DNA from: Chitinophaga sp. S165
GTDB lineage: Bacteria; Bacteroidota; Bacteroidia; Chitinophagales; Chitinophagaceae
Length of the DNA stretch: 64,000 bases
Reading direction: 5' to 3'
Assembly: GCF_003182155.1 (NCBI RefSeq)
Contig: NZ_QGTG01000013.1
Location: forward strand, 1-64,000
Below are positions 44,703 through 53,290 of the stretch, piece by piece; the first letter of the stretch is position 1; the number at the start of each line of letters is the position of its first letter. The position numbers and the translations under genes are program-made. Under the pieces are notes generated by a model that was given only the letters and a program-made list of their open reading frames with translations, was not told the origin of the DNA and did not search any database.

Positions 44703-46670
44703 ATGAGGTCATTTATTTTAATATGTTGTTTGCTGGTAGGTGCACAGCAACTGCAGGCACAGATAGGCCAACGTTTCGGCAATATGGGCGGCGGTGGCTC
44801 CTCCACTGCGCAAAGGGACACCGGTAGCCACAAGCATGACCTGGATACGATCACTATTACCTACCGCCGGTTAGGGGAACCGACCGATTTCAGGCTGGAC
44901 TCCTCCATCGCTGATTTTAACGGCACATTCCTCCGTATTCCGGCTAATTATGTTTTCCTCGGAAATAACGGCGCTCCTGCCCGTAATGTGATGTTTACGC
45001 CTTTCATGAAGCCAGGTTTCGATGCCGGCTTCCATACTTTTGATCCTTATGCATTCACTCATGAGAATGCCCGTATTTATACTACCAACCGTCCTTATTC
45101 AGAACTGCAATATATGATCGGTAGCCAGCAGGAACAGCAGATTGGCGTATTGCATACACAAAACAGGACAGACCGTTTCAACTTTGGTTTTGAATACAAT
45201 AAGATCTACGCCCCCGGCTATTTCCGCTCGCAGTCTACCAATCATGACGTATACCGTATTACCGGCCGTTTCAACAGTAAGAACAAACGGTACAATGCAT
45301 ATCTCAGTTACTTTTATAATAAATTTAACAATGGTGAGAATGGTGGCCTTCGCGTAGCGGATAGCGTGCTGGATAACCCCCGGTACAGCAACCGTAAGAC
45401 CATCGATGTAAATCTGGGTAACTATTCTGCCGCTACTACAGGGCTTTTCAGTTCATCCATCCCGGTTAAAACAGCGAACAGACAGTCTGGCATCCTGCTG
45501 GTACAACAATATGACTGGGGTAAAGGAGATACGATCCACGTAAACGATACTACGGACTATTACAAATTTGATCCCTTCTTCCGTGTACAATATAGTTTTA
45601 AGGTAGATAACAGCAGCGCCTCTTATCTTGACGGACAGCCAGATACTCTCTTTTATACAAGAAAGTATAACTGGGGCTTTGACGGTGATACGGTCAGAGC
45701 GCAGCACGACTGGCGTACTATCTCCAATGATCTCTCGCTGATACAGTTCCCCGTACGTGGGAACCAGGCGCATTTTCTCAGTGCAGGAGCCAGATATGAA
45801 AGTATCAGGGGCACATTCCTCGATGCCACTGTAAACTTCAGCAACATTGCAGTACATGGCGAATACCGGAATAAAACCCGTAACCAGAAATGGGACCTCT
45901 CTGCTAAAGGTGAACTATACCTGGCCGGGCAAAATGCAGGGGATTATAATGTAACGGGTATGCTGAGCCGTTATCTGAATGAAACACTGGGAAATGTGCA
46001 TCTCTTCTTCAGTAATACCAATCGTGAGCCGTCATATGTCTACAAATATTTCAGCAGTAGCTATGACAGTTGGTACAACAGTTCACTTGGAAAAGAAAAC
46101 ATTACACAGCTGCAGTTCTCTGCCGATAATAAGAAGTTAAAGTACAATCTGGCAGTCAACTACTTCCTGATCGAAAACTATACTTACTTCGAAAATTACT
46201 ATACCAGCGTACAGGCGCCGGCATTGTTTAACCTGCTGCAAGTCATATTCAGCAAGCATTTTAAGTACAAACATTATAACTGGTACGCTGACTTCGCATT
46301 TCAGCAGGTGCATGGTGATGGCAGGATAAATGTGCCGACCATCTGGACCCGTCATAGATTTGCATATGAAAACAGACTGTTTAATAACCTGAACCTGATG
46401 TTGGGTATTGAAGCTAAATACAATACCTCTTACTATGCAGACGATTATTCACCGGTAACTGGTCAATTTGTGTATCAGACTACACAGCGGATCAAGTATT
46501 ATGCACCCGATCTGGCAGCATTTGTACACTTCAGGATCAAGTCTTTATCTGCATTTATCAGAGGAGAAAATCTGAATACATTTTTCGCTACAAATAACTT
46601 CGCCGGACCAGCATACCCGTACAATAACTTCACGTTCAGACTGGGTATCCGCTGGTGGTTCATTAACTAA
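44703..46670 (+). CDS. Putative outer-membrane porin
   Basis: The 655-residue protein has a signal peptide (about 1-20, ending QLQAQ), a Gly/Ser-rich linker and a long series of alternating, aromatic-edged strands typical of a large beta-barrel of the Porin_10 type. The last strand ends FRLGIRWWFIN, with terminal aromatic residues, as outer-membrane barrels require. The neighbour punA suggests a role in nucleoside or small-solute entry, but this is only a guess from position. Confidence 0.85.
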   Translation: MRSFILICCLLVGAQQLQAQIGQRFGNMGGGGSSTAQRDTGSHKHDLDTITITYRRLGEPTDFRLDSSIADFNGTFLRIPANYVFLGNNGAPARNVMFTPFMKPGFDAGFHTFDPYAFTHENARIYTTNRPYSELQYMIGSQQEQQIGVLHTQNRTDRFNFGFEYNKIYAPGYFRSQSTNHDVYRITGRFNSKNKRYNAYLSYFYNKFNNGENGGLRVADSVLDNPRYSNRKTIDVNLGNYSAATTGLFSSSIPVKTANRQSGILLVQQYDWGKGDTIHVNDTTDYYKFDPFFRVQYSFKVDNSSASYLDGQPDTLFYTRKYNWGFDGDTVRAQHDWRTISNDLSLIQFPVRGNQAHFLSAGARYESIRGTFLDATVNFSNIAVHGEYRNKTRNQKWDLSAKGELYLAGQNAGDYNVTGMLSRYLNETLGNVHLFFSNTNREPSYVYKYFSSSYDSWYNSSLGKENITQLQFSADNKKLKYNLAVNYFLIENYTYFENYYTSVQAPALFNLLQVIFSKHFKYKHYNWYADFAFQQVHGDGRINVPTIWTRHRFAYENRLFNNLNLMLGIEAKYNTSYYADDYSPVTGQFVYQTTQRIKYYAPDLAAFVHFRIKSLSAFIRGENLNTFFATNNFAGPAYPYNNFTFRLGIRWWFIN

Positions 46671-46845
46671 CAATTCGTTAACAAGCAGCAAAAACGCGCA
46701 TTAACTACTTCTGTAAACTTCTTTAAATCAAAGGATTATATTCATGTCAAGTAAACCGTTTTACTACTGTCAGAACGGATAGGAACTTGGCAGACTGCAA
46801 CCTTCTGGCGTGCGGTTTGTTTAAGTTTGTATAAAGCATTTTAAC

Positions 46846-47058
46846 ATGAGGGCCTTTACAGTAGTTTATAACGAAGACAGGTATATGGTGAAACCTTTGA
46901 ACGGTCATTCTCCGCGCTTTCTGGTCAAAGTAAACGGACAGGACGTTGTCTTTGAGCATGATATGGATGGTCATATCAGGGCCGAAGCTACTAAAGTGGC
47001 AAGCATGTCATTATTACTGGGCTTGGCAGATAAAATCGAAGAGAACGCAGGGATGTAA
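46846..47058 (+). CDS. Small conserved-looking protein of unknown function
   Basis: A 70-residue soluble protein with a beta-rich start (MRAFTVVYNEDRYMVKPL) and a helical end (SLLLGLADKIEENAGM). I do not recognise the family. The codon pattern looks like its neighbours, and it lies just before the metal-related cluster. Confidence 0.6.
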   Translation: MRAFTVVYNEDRYMVKPLNGHSPRFLVKVNGQDVVFEHDMDGHIRAEATKVASMSLLLGLADKIEENAGM

Positions 47059-47099
47059 GCAAATCTGGCAGTAATTTGCCTATCTTTGCATCCATCAAC

Positions 47100-47489
47100 A
47101 TGAAGAGATTTATAACCATATTACTAGCTTTCCTGTATATCACGCTCACCAGTGGCTTCACGGTGAGTGCGCATTACTGTATGGGTAAGCTGGCATCGGT
47201 GACCTTTAAATCTCAGGCAGATGATATTTGTAACATGTGCAGCAAACCTGGTAAAAAAGGAAAGTGCTGTAAAGATGAATACAAATACTGCAAGGTAGAC
47301 GTATCCTCCCACGAAGTCGCCAAAGTGCAGCAGAACATTGAGCCATCCGTCAAGGCGCTTAGTCTGCCGGTGATCATTTTGCCTGTACCTTCCGTAGTAG
47401 TTACCCATTTCAATACATTCAATAATCATGGTCCTCCCGACCTTGAGAGTACTCCGCTGTACATACAATACTGCACTTATTTAATCTGA
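47100..47489 (+). CDS. Exported Cys/Lys-rich protein with HYC motif, metal-related
   Basis: A 129-residue protein with a signal peptide (MKRFITILLAFLYITL, ending near VSA) followed immediately by HYCMGKL. It carries a cysteine-rich stretch (DDICNMCSKPGKKGKCCKDE) and two later cysteines, a pattern suited to binding copper or zinc. The -7 box TATCTTTG at 47081-47088 lies between an upstream ATG at 47076 and this one, so 47100 is preferred. It leads the set of HMA protein, outer-membrane protein and CCK micropeptide. Family name unknown to me. Confidence 0.68.
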   Translation: MKRFITILLAFLYITLTSGFTVSAHYCMGKLASVTFKSQADDICNMCSKPGKKGKCCKDEYKYCKVDVSSHEVAKVQQNIEPSVKALSLPVIILPVPSVVVTHFNTFNNHGPPDLESTPLYIQYCTYLI

Positions 47490-47572
47490 TTGTACTTATT
47501 ATATTAGCAGCCGCTTAACTAGATAAGCGTAACCTATACATGCATTTATAATCAAGTTGAAATTATCAGATC

Positions 47573-48121
47573 ATGAAATCATTCTTTGCCATTATATTCC
47601 TGGCCATCGGCCTGCATTTTACTGCTTCCGCACAAATTAAGAAAGCTTCCCTACATGCCTCCGGCCTAACCTGCGCCATGTGCTCAAGAGCTACACTGGA
47701 AGCGCTCAAAACACTCCCTTTTGTTGATAAGATAGATACAGACCTGAACAACACTACGTTCCTCCTGACTTTCAAACCCGGAGCAAACGTAAACATCGAT
47801 GAGATCAAAGCTAAAGTGGAAGACGCCGGTTTTTCAGTAGGTAAACTGGTGCTGACCGCTTCGTTTGACAAGGTGGAAGTTGAGAAAGATGCACACGTTC
47901 AATATGCAGGTGCTACCTTCCATTTCGTCAATGCCAAACAGCAGGTGTTATCAGGCGATCAGCAATTGACGGTGATAGATAGGGACTTCGTATCTGCCAA
48001 ACAGTTCAAAAAGTACAGCACACAAACGACTATGCCATGTTATCAGACAGGTACAATGGCAGGTTGCTGCAAAATGGAAGGAAAAACTGCTCCGGCACGT
48101 ATCTATCACGTCACTATCTGA
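47573..48121 (+). CDS. Exported heavy-metal-associated (HMA) domain protein
   Basis: A 182-residue protein with a signal peptide ending near ASAQ, so the HMA fold is periplasmic instead of the usual cytoplasmic place. The metal motif is GLTCAMC with Cys34 and Cys37, at the start of a 70-residue ferredoxin-like domain. A second Cys-rich patch lies near the C-terminus (MPCYQTGTMAGCCKMEG). It probably binds copper or a similar soft metal. It is in line with the Cys-rich gene before it and the outer-membrane protein after it. Confidence 0.85.
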   Translation: MKSFFAIIFLAIGLHFTASAQIKKASLHASGLTCAMCSRATLEALKTLPFVDKIDTDLNNTTFLLTFKPGANVNIDEIKAKVEDAGFSVGKLVLTASFDKVEVEKDAHVQYAGATFHFVNAKQQVLSGDQQLTVIDRDFVSAKQFKKYSTQTTMPCYQTGTMAGCCKMEGKTAPARIYHVTI

Positions 48122-48154
48122 TTCACCGGAAGCAATTTCCAGTAACATTTCTAC

Positions 48155-49015
48155 ATGAAAAGAGCCTTATTCTTTATCGTCCTCCTCATGCCCGCATTGC
48201 TGCGTGCGCAGGAGTTATTTGTAGCTACAGAACCTGCCAGTAATATGCCTGCCAATTCGCTGGGTATCCGGGTAACCAGCCGTTTCTTTAAAATGGAACA
48301 TGATCGTACCACCGGTACGCGTATAGAACCGGAATTAATGTGGGGGATCTCTAAAAAGCTGATGGTACATGTGGTGGGGCTGGCATCCAATCAGATGCAG
48401 CGGTCTATTGAGCCGGAAGGAGGAAGCATTTATGCCAAATACCGTTTCCTTTCTAAGGATGATGTGCATTCGCATTTCCGCATGGCCGCCTATGTGAAGG
48501 GAGCCATTATCAATAATCCTTTTACACCTGTTGAAGAGGGGCATAGCCATAAGCCTTACAACAATGAGGAGCTGGACCTGGAAGGCGGCGCCTCCGGCGT
48601 AGCGGGCGGTATCGTTGCTACCCAGTTGCTGCATAAACTGGCTCTTTCAGTGACGGCAGGGTATAACAGGTTTATGAACAACACGAAGGATAAGCTGCCG
48701 GAATCTTTTTCTGCCAATGCAGTTAACTATAGCCTGTCTGCCGGTTATCTGCTTTTGCCACGAACTTATCGCAGTTATGAGCAGACAAATCTGAACCTCT
48801 ATGTAGAGTTCCTGGGCAAGGCAAATACCGATGCAGCGGGCCGTAGCCAGTATATGGACATCGCTCCGGCTATCCAGTTCATCTTTAATAGTGCTACCCG
48901 GTTAGATTTTTCTTACCGTACACAATTATTTGGTGACATGTCTCGCAATGTATTTAATACCTTTACATTACGGTTCGAGCACAATATTTTTAATATTTCA
49001 ACAAAAAGAAAATGA
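48155..49015 (+). CDS. Predicted outer-membrane barrel protein of the metal cluster
   Basis: The 286-residue protein has a signal peptide (about 1-18, ending LLRAQ) and alternating beta strands with a terminal FTLRFEHNIFNIS strand, which suggests a beta-barrel. A His-rich loop (VEEGHSHKPYNNEE) could bind metal. Proteins of this kind accompany copper-handling genes in Bacteroidota, but I cannot name the family. Its stop overlaps the start of the next micropeptide (ATGA at 49012-49015). Confidence 0.7.
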   Translation: MKRALFFIVLLMPALLRAQELFVATEPASNMPANSLGIRVTSRFFKMEHDRTTGTRIEPELMWGISKKLMVHVVGLASNQMQRSIEPEGGSIYAKYRFLSKDDVHSHFRMAAYVKGAIINNPFTPVEEGHSHKPYNNEELDLEGGASGVAGGIVATQLLHKLALSVTAGYNRFMNNTKDKLPESFSANAVNYSLSAGYLLLPRTYRSYEQTNLNLYVEFLGKANTDAAGRSQYMDIAPAIQFIFNSATRLDFSYRTQLFGDMSRNVFNTFTLRFEHNIFNISTKRK

Positions 49016-49083
49016 AGCAGGCAATGATGACAGTACTACGGTTTATCCAGTCGCTGTTTGTGAAGAAGAATTGTTGTAAATAA
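49012..49083 (+). CDS. Translationally coupled 23-residue peptide ending in CCK
   Basis: The ATG overlaps the previous stop (ATGA), a classic coupling arrangement. The peptide is basic and amphipathic (RFIQSLFVKKNCCK at the end). The vicinal cysteines fit the metal theme of the operon. A perfect terminator follows 37 bases later. Too short for family assignment. Confidence 0.5.
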   Translation: MKQAMMTVLRFIQSLFVKKNCCK

Positions 49084-49120
49084 CTATTCCAATCTATTAG
49101 TAAATTGTTGTTCTTCCGGA

Positions 49121-49155
49121 GGGTGTATCTGTTCAGATACACCCTTTCCTTTCTC
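49121..49155 (+). terminator. Terminator of the metal-related operon
   Basis: GGGTGTATCT (49121-49130) and AGATACACCC (49135-49144) form a perfect 10-bp stem with loop GTTC, followed by TTTCCTTTCT. Confidence 0.9.
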
Positions 49156-49247
49156 TTAATCCTGAAATAAGGTAACATTTTCTTTCTTGTGCAAACCCTT
49201 TCAGGAATTCATTCGGAACTGTATTAATTCAGGATTAAACGAGGCTC

Positions 49248-49337
49248 ATACAAGGTTTATACAAGCTTTATCTTACGTTCATCTTACGTCTTTGAACGTA
49301 AGATGAACGTAAGATAAAGCTTGTATAAACCTTGTAT
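49248..49337. repeat. Perfect 42-base-arm palindrome built from 11-base units (locus 3)
   Basis: Arms at 49248-49289 and 49296-49337 are perfect reverse complements around the 6-base spacer CTTTGA. From 49249 on, each arm is made of 11-base units: TACAAGSTTTA twice and TCTTACGTTCA-like twice on the left, with their complements on the right. It lies between the metal operon and the L,D-transpeptidase gene. No ORF or terminator explains it. Confidence 0.92.
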
Positions 49338-49483
49338 AGTCCTGTTTTAGTTGACACTCAGTCAGGAATGGATCGCAAAAGGCTTTTCCTGCCACCGGTT
49401 GCAATATCTTCCTAACGGCCAGCAATATATTTTCTAAAATTAGTATATAGCAAATACCTATCTTTAACCCATTGTTTTCACCA

Positions 49484-51145
49484 ATGAAGTATAGGTTTCT
49501 AAGGGACAGTTTAACTATTGTTATTGCATTGTTTTCATTGTTTGCCTGCCATAGAAAGCGGGTGCTCCGGGAAAAAGAAATAGTCAAAGATGTGCGCCAG
49601 TTAAGTGAAGTGATTCCGGAAAATATAGCAGAACGACTTGAATACATCGTGGACAATGAAGATGTCATGGAGGATAGCGTGCCGGCACTGCACAGTGGGG
49701 CACTAACTTATTTCTACCAGCAAAATAATAACAACCCCGTATGGTCTTCCGAAGGAGTACTGGACCAACAGGCCGATTCCCTGTTCCTGTATGTGACGCA
49801 TGCAGATGAATCCGGGCTGCGTCCGGCAGACTATCACAGCGTGGCACTGACAGCGGCCATGAAACGCCTCAAAGAAGATGATGCAGCGAAGAAAGACGCC
49901 GCACTCTGGGCACAGCTTGACCTGCTGATGACCGACGCCTTCATGAAGATGGCCACTCATCTCCGTTTTGGAATTGCTCCGCAGGATAGTATTACCTTGC
50001 GCAAGGACTCGATTTATTCCGATACCCTGCTTTCGAATTACCTTACCGCCGCCCTGCACCAGCATATAGTAGGGGCCACCTTACGCGATCAGGAGCCGCA
50101 GCACAGAGGATATCAGCAACTGAAAACTGCCTGGATCAATTTTAAAGGGAAATATAGTGAGATGAAATGGGACTCATTACCCGCTTCATACTCAGATACA
50201 GCAGCCTACCGGCAGCAACTGATCAATCGCCTGGTACAAAGCGGTCACCTGGATACTTCCGGTGGCCATGCTGCAGATACTTCCATTCTGAAAAGAGGCA
50301 TCCGTGCATTTCAGAAAGAATTCAACATGTACGAAGACGGTCAGGCCGGTAAGAAAACAATACAGACGCTGAATAAGACGTTCCGTGACTGGAGTGCGCA
50401 GGTGGCCGTAAATATGGACCGCTGGCGTAAACTGCCCGATACCCTTCCCGAACGCTTTATTATGGTGAACATCCCTGGTTACAGAATGGAGCTGTGGGAT
50501 AGCGGTCAGGTGGCGCTGACCTCTAAAGTGATAGTAGGAGCGCCACGTACGCGTACACCTGTGCTCAACTCCCGTATGACCAATTTCGTCATGTATCCTT
50601 ACTGGCGGGTGCCTTTCAGTATCACTATTAAGGAAATGCTGCCCCAGATCAAGAAGGACAGGGCCTACCTTTACAAAAAGAATCTGGAGATCATAGACGG
50701 TAACGGAAATGCTGTTAATCCCGACAGCGTGAACTGGAACCGCATGAGTAAAAACTATTTTCCATACGTACTCCGCCAGATGGATGGTCTCGAAAACTCG
50801 CTGGGCATCATGAAGTTCAACTTTATGAACAAATATGCCGTGTACCTCCACGATACCAATAACAGGGGTCTTTTCTCTAATGCCTACCGCGCGCTTAGCC
50901 ACGGTTGTGTGCGGGTACAACAGTGGGATAGCCTGTCCATGTATCTTACAAAAAATGATACCCGCCATCCGCGCGACAGTATACGCATGTGGCTTGCCAA
51001 TGGCCATAAGAAACAGATCGATCTGCAACGTTCAGTGCCTATCTACCTGCGCTACTATACGGCGGAGGGAAGGGATGGCCGTCTGTTGTTCCATGAGGAT
51101 ATTTACGGTGAAGACAAGGTATTACGGAAGATCATGGGCATCTAG
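49484..51145 (+). CDS. L,D-transpeptidase lipoprotein with peptidoglycan-binding domain
   Basis: From ATG 49484 the protein has 553 residues; a TTG four codons earlier was rejected. A lipobox-like SLFAC puts the lipid-attached Cys at 22. A scaffold domain covers about 60-250 and a peptidoglycan-binding helical domain about 255-310 (RGIRAFQKEFNMYEDGQAG). The YkuD catalytic domain follows with SHGCVRVQ, nucleophile Cys475 and His473. This is the YcbB/LdtD-type layout, which makes 3-3 crosslinks in peptidoglycan. The large palindrome lies about 150 bases upstream. Confidence 0.92.
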   Translation: MKYRFLRDSLTIVIALFSLFACHRKRVLREKEIVKDVRQLSEVIPENIAERLEYIVDNEDVMEDSVPALHSGALTYFYQQNNNNPVWSSEGVLDQQADSLFLYVTHADESGLRPADYHSVALTAAMKRLKEDDAAKKDAALWAQLDLLMTDAFMKMATHLRFGIAPQDSITLRKDSIYSDTLLSNYLTAALHQHIVGATLRDQEPQHRGYQQLKTAWINFKGKYSEMKWDSLPASYSDTAAYRQQLINRLVQSGHLDTSGGHAADTSILKRGIRAFQKEFNMYEDGQAGKKTIQTLNKTFRDWSAQVAVNMDRWRKLPDTLPERFIMVNIPGYRMELWDSGQVALTSKVIVGAPRTRTPVLNSRMTNFVMYPYWRVPFSITIKEMLPQIKKDRAYLYKKNLEIIDGNGNAVNPDSVNWNRMSKNYFPYVLRQMDGLENSLGIMKFNFMNKYAVYLHDTNNRGLFSNAYRALSHGCVRVQQWDSLSMYLTKNDTRHPRDSIRMWLANGHKKQIDLQRSVPIYLRYYTAEGRDGRLLFHEDIYGEDKVLRKIMGI

Positions 51146-51175
51146 CAGGTTATTTGATTTTCGTACCTTTGCGGG

Positions 51176-52078
51176 ATGAATTATAATCATCTTTCAGCAG
51201 CCGAAAAAATTGAAGTAGGGATGCCCGGTTTTCACTACAGTGCACCACCCGATTTCAGGGCAGCGTATTATGAAGTGAGCAAAGTTGGTACCCCCATTTC
51301 TTTGGCCTATCACAGGCGTGATTATTTCAAGATCTGGATCGCTATTGGTAACAGCAAGTTGCACTTTGCCGATAAGACCGTGCATATTGAAAAGGAGAAG
51401 CCAGCCCTGATTTTCTCCAATCCTTTAGTACCTTATTCTTATGAAACAGACGACCAGGATCGTTGCGGATACTGGGCTGTTTTTACAGAAGAATTCTTCA
51501 AAACGAAAGAGAGAAGTGAGAGTTTGCAGGAATCCCCGCTTTTCAGGGTGGGAGGGAGTAACGTCTTCTTTCTGGATGATGTGCAACTGGCCACATTCCG
51601 TCATCTGTTTGACAAAATGATTGCTGAAATGGATGCGGGTTATGTGCATAAATATGATATAATCAGAAGTTATCTAAGCCTGGTCATTCATGAGGCAATG
51701 AAAATGGAACCTGCACTGAATGATGGCAGGTATAAAAATGCGAATGAAAGGATTGCCTTCCTGTTCATAGAGCTGCTTGAACGGCAGTTCCCCATAGAAT
51801 CTTCCCAACGCAAACTGGAGCTTAGACGTGCAGGCGATTATGCCGCCGCACTTTCCATACACGTAAATCACCTGAACTTTGCCGTAAAAGAGATCACCGG
51901 TAAATCCACCACTACTCATATCACAGAAAGAATGCTTAATGAAGCAAAAGCCTTGCTGAAGCATACTGACTGGAGCATAGCAGATATCGCTTACTGCCTT
52001 GGTTTCGAATATCCCAATCACTTCAATAATTTCTTTAAGAAGAACATGGATATGACCCCACTTGCTTTCAGAAAATGA
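51176..52078 (+). CDS. AraC-family transcriptional regulator
   Basis: The 300-residue protein has an N-terminal beta-barrel sensing region (about 20-130) and a C-terminal double helix-turn-helix. The second helix pair shows WSIADIAYCLGFEYPNHFNNFFKK, split here as WSIADIAYCLGFE and YPNHFNNFFKK, the AraC signature. The family in Bacteroidota often controls a neighbouring gene, here possibly the aldo/keto reductase 126 bases downstream. TACCTTTG at 51164-51171 is only 5 bases from ATG, suggesting a very short leader. Confidence 0.92.
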   Translation: MNYNHLSAAEKIEVGMPGFHYSAPPDFRAAYYEVSKVGTPISLAYHRRDYFKIWIAIGNSKLHFADKTVHIEKEKPALIFSNPLVPYSYETDDQDRCGYWAVFTEEFFKTKERSESLQESPLFRVGGSNVFFLDDVQLATFRHLFDKMIAEMDAGYVHKYDIIRSYLSLVIHEAMKMEPALNDGRYKNANERIAFLFIELLERQFPIESSQRKLELRRAGDYAAALSIHVNHLNFAVKEITGKSTTTHITERMLNEAKALLKHTDWSIADIAYCLGFEYPNHFNNFFKKNMDMTPLAFRK

Positions 52079-52204
52079 TTGCAGGGTGGCGGATAGTCAA
52101 TTCTGTGATTTTCGTACTTTATTCTTTGATCACGGCTCTTTCCCGGTTCCGGAGCGGGATAACTTTGCGCCTGTAAACAGCATTGATCATTTGAATCATA
52201 TCGT

Positions 52205-53212
52205 ATGAACTACAAAGTATTGGGAAACACAGGATTGTCAGTATCTACATTATGCCTCGGCACTATGACCTTTGGAGGAAAAGGGATCTTTCAGATTGTA
52301 GGTACGTTGGGCCAGCCGGAAGTTGATGAAATATTTAAACGCTCAGTGGATGCAGGTATCAACTTCATCGACACCGCTAACATGTATTCTGATGGTATGT
52401 CGGAGGAGCTGACAGGACAGGCTATCAGGAACCTGGGACTGAAACGGGATGACCTCGTAATTGCTACAAAAGTTTGTGGCGTTATGGGGCCTGGCGTAAA
52501 TCAAAAAGGCCTATCGCGTAAACATATTATGGAAGAGGTAGAGGGCAGCTTAAAACGTCTGAAAACAGATTACATAGACCTTTATCAGGCACATGCCTAT
52601 GACCCGGTTACGCCACTGGAAGAGACTTTGAGAGCAATGGACGACCTCATCACCAGTGGGAAAGTACGTTACATCGGTGCAAGTAATAATACAGCCTGGC
52701 ACCTGATGAAAGCATTGGCCGTTTCTGAAAGACATCACCTGAATTCTTATGTCTCCATGCAATCTCACTACTCCATTGCTACACGTGAGCTGGAGCGTGA
52801 AGTGATACCTGCGCTGATAGATCAGAAAGTCGGGCTGATGGTGTGGAGCCCTTTGGTGGCAGGATTATTAAGTGGCAAGTATAAAAGGAACGGAGAAGCG
52901 ACCGATGCGGGCCGGTATAGCCAGTATTCCTTTATCCCATTTGATAAGGAACGTACCTTTAACATCCTGGATGTGCTTGAGACAATGGCGGTTACGAAAG
53001 GCGCTACAGTTGCACAGCTTTCCCTGGCATGGCTATTACACCAACCAGCTGTGACCAGTGTAATAATTGGGGCGAACAAGATGTCCCAGCTGAATGATAA
53101 CCTGGAATCCGTAAACATACGGTTTACTGAAGAAGAACTGAAAACACTTGATGAGGTAAGTAAACTGACGGTGGAATATCCACACTGGATATTGGACTGG
53201 AGAAAGAAATAA
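52205..53212 (+). CDS. Aldo/keto reductase
   Basis: A 335-residue NADPH-dependent TIM-barrel oxidoreductase of the YghZ/AKR14-like group. Catalytic tetrad residues are visible: Asp and Tyr in FIDTANMYSDG, Lys in VIATKVCG, and His in YQAHAYD. The cofactor end shows SVIIGANKMSQLNDNLES. The physiological substrate is unknown. It may be regulated by the AraC protein upstream. TAACTTTG lies at 52160-52167. Confidence 0.92.
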   Translation: MNYKVLGNTGLSVSTLCLGTMTFGGKGIFQIVGTLGQPEVDEIFKRSVDAGINFIDTANMYSDGMSEELTGQAIRNLGLKRDDLVIATKVCGVMGPGVNQKGLSRKHIMEEVEGSLKRLKTDYIDLYQAHAYDPVTPLEETLRAMDDLITSGKVRYIGASNNTAWHLMKALAVSERHHLNSYVSMQSHYSIATRELEREVIPALIDQKVGLMVWSPLVAGLLSGKYKRNGEATDAGRYSQYSFIPFDKERTFNILDVLETMAVTKGATVAQLSLAWLLHQPAVTSVIIGANKMSQLNDNLESVNIRFTEEELKTLDEVSKLTVEYPHWILDWRKK

Positions 53213-53234
53213 GAGAGACGGATTATTTTAAAAC

Positions 53235-53270
53235 ACAAGGTCCCCGCAATTGCAGGGACCTTGTTGTTAT
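53235..53270. terminator. Terminator between convergent aldo/keto reductase and isocitrate dehydrogenase genes
   Basis: ACAAGGTCCC (53235-53244) pairs with GGGACCTTGT (53255-53264), with a short GC/GC inner stem, followed by TGTTAT. Confidence 0.82.
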
Positions 53271-53290
53271 ATCAGTATAACGTACGTGGC

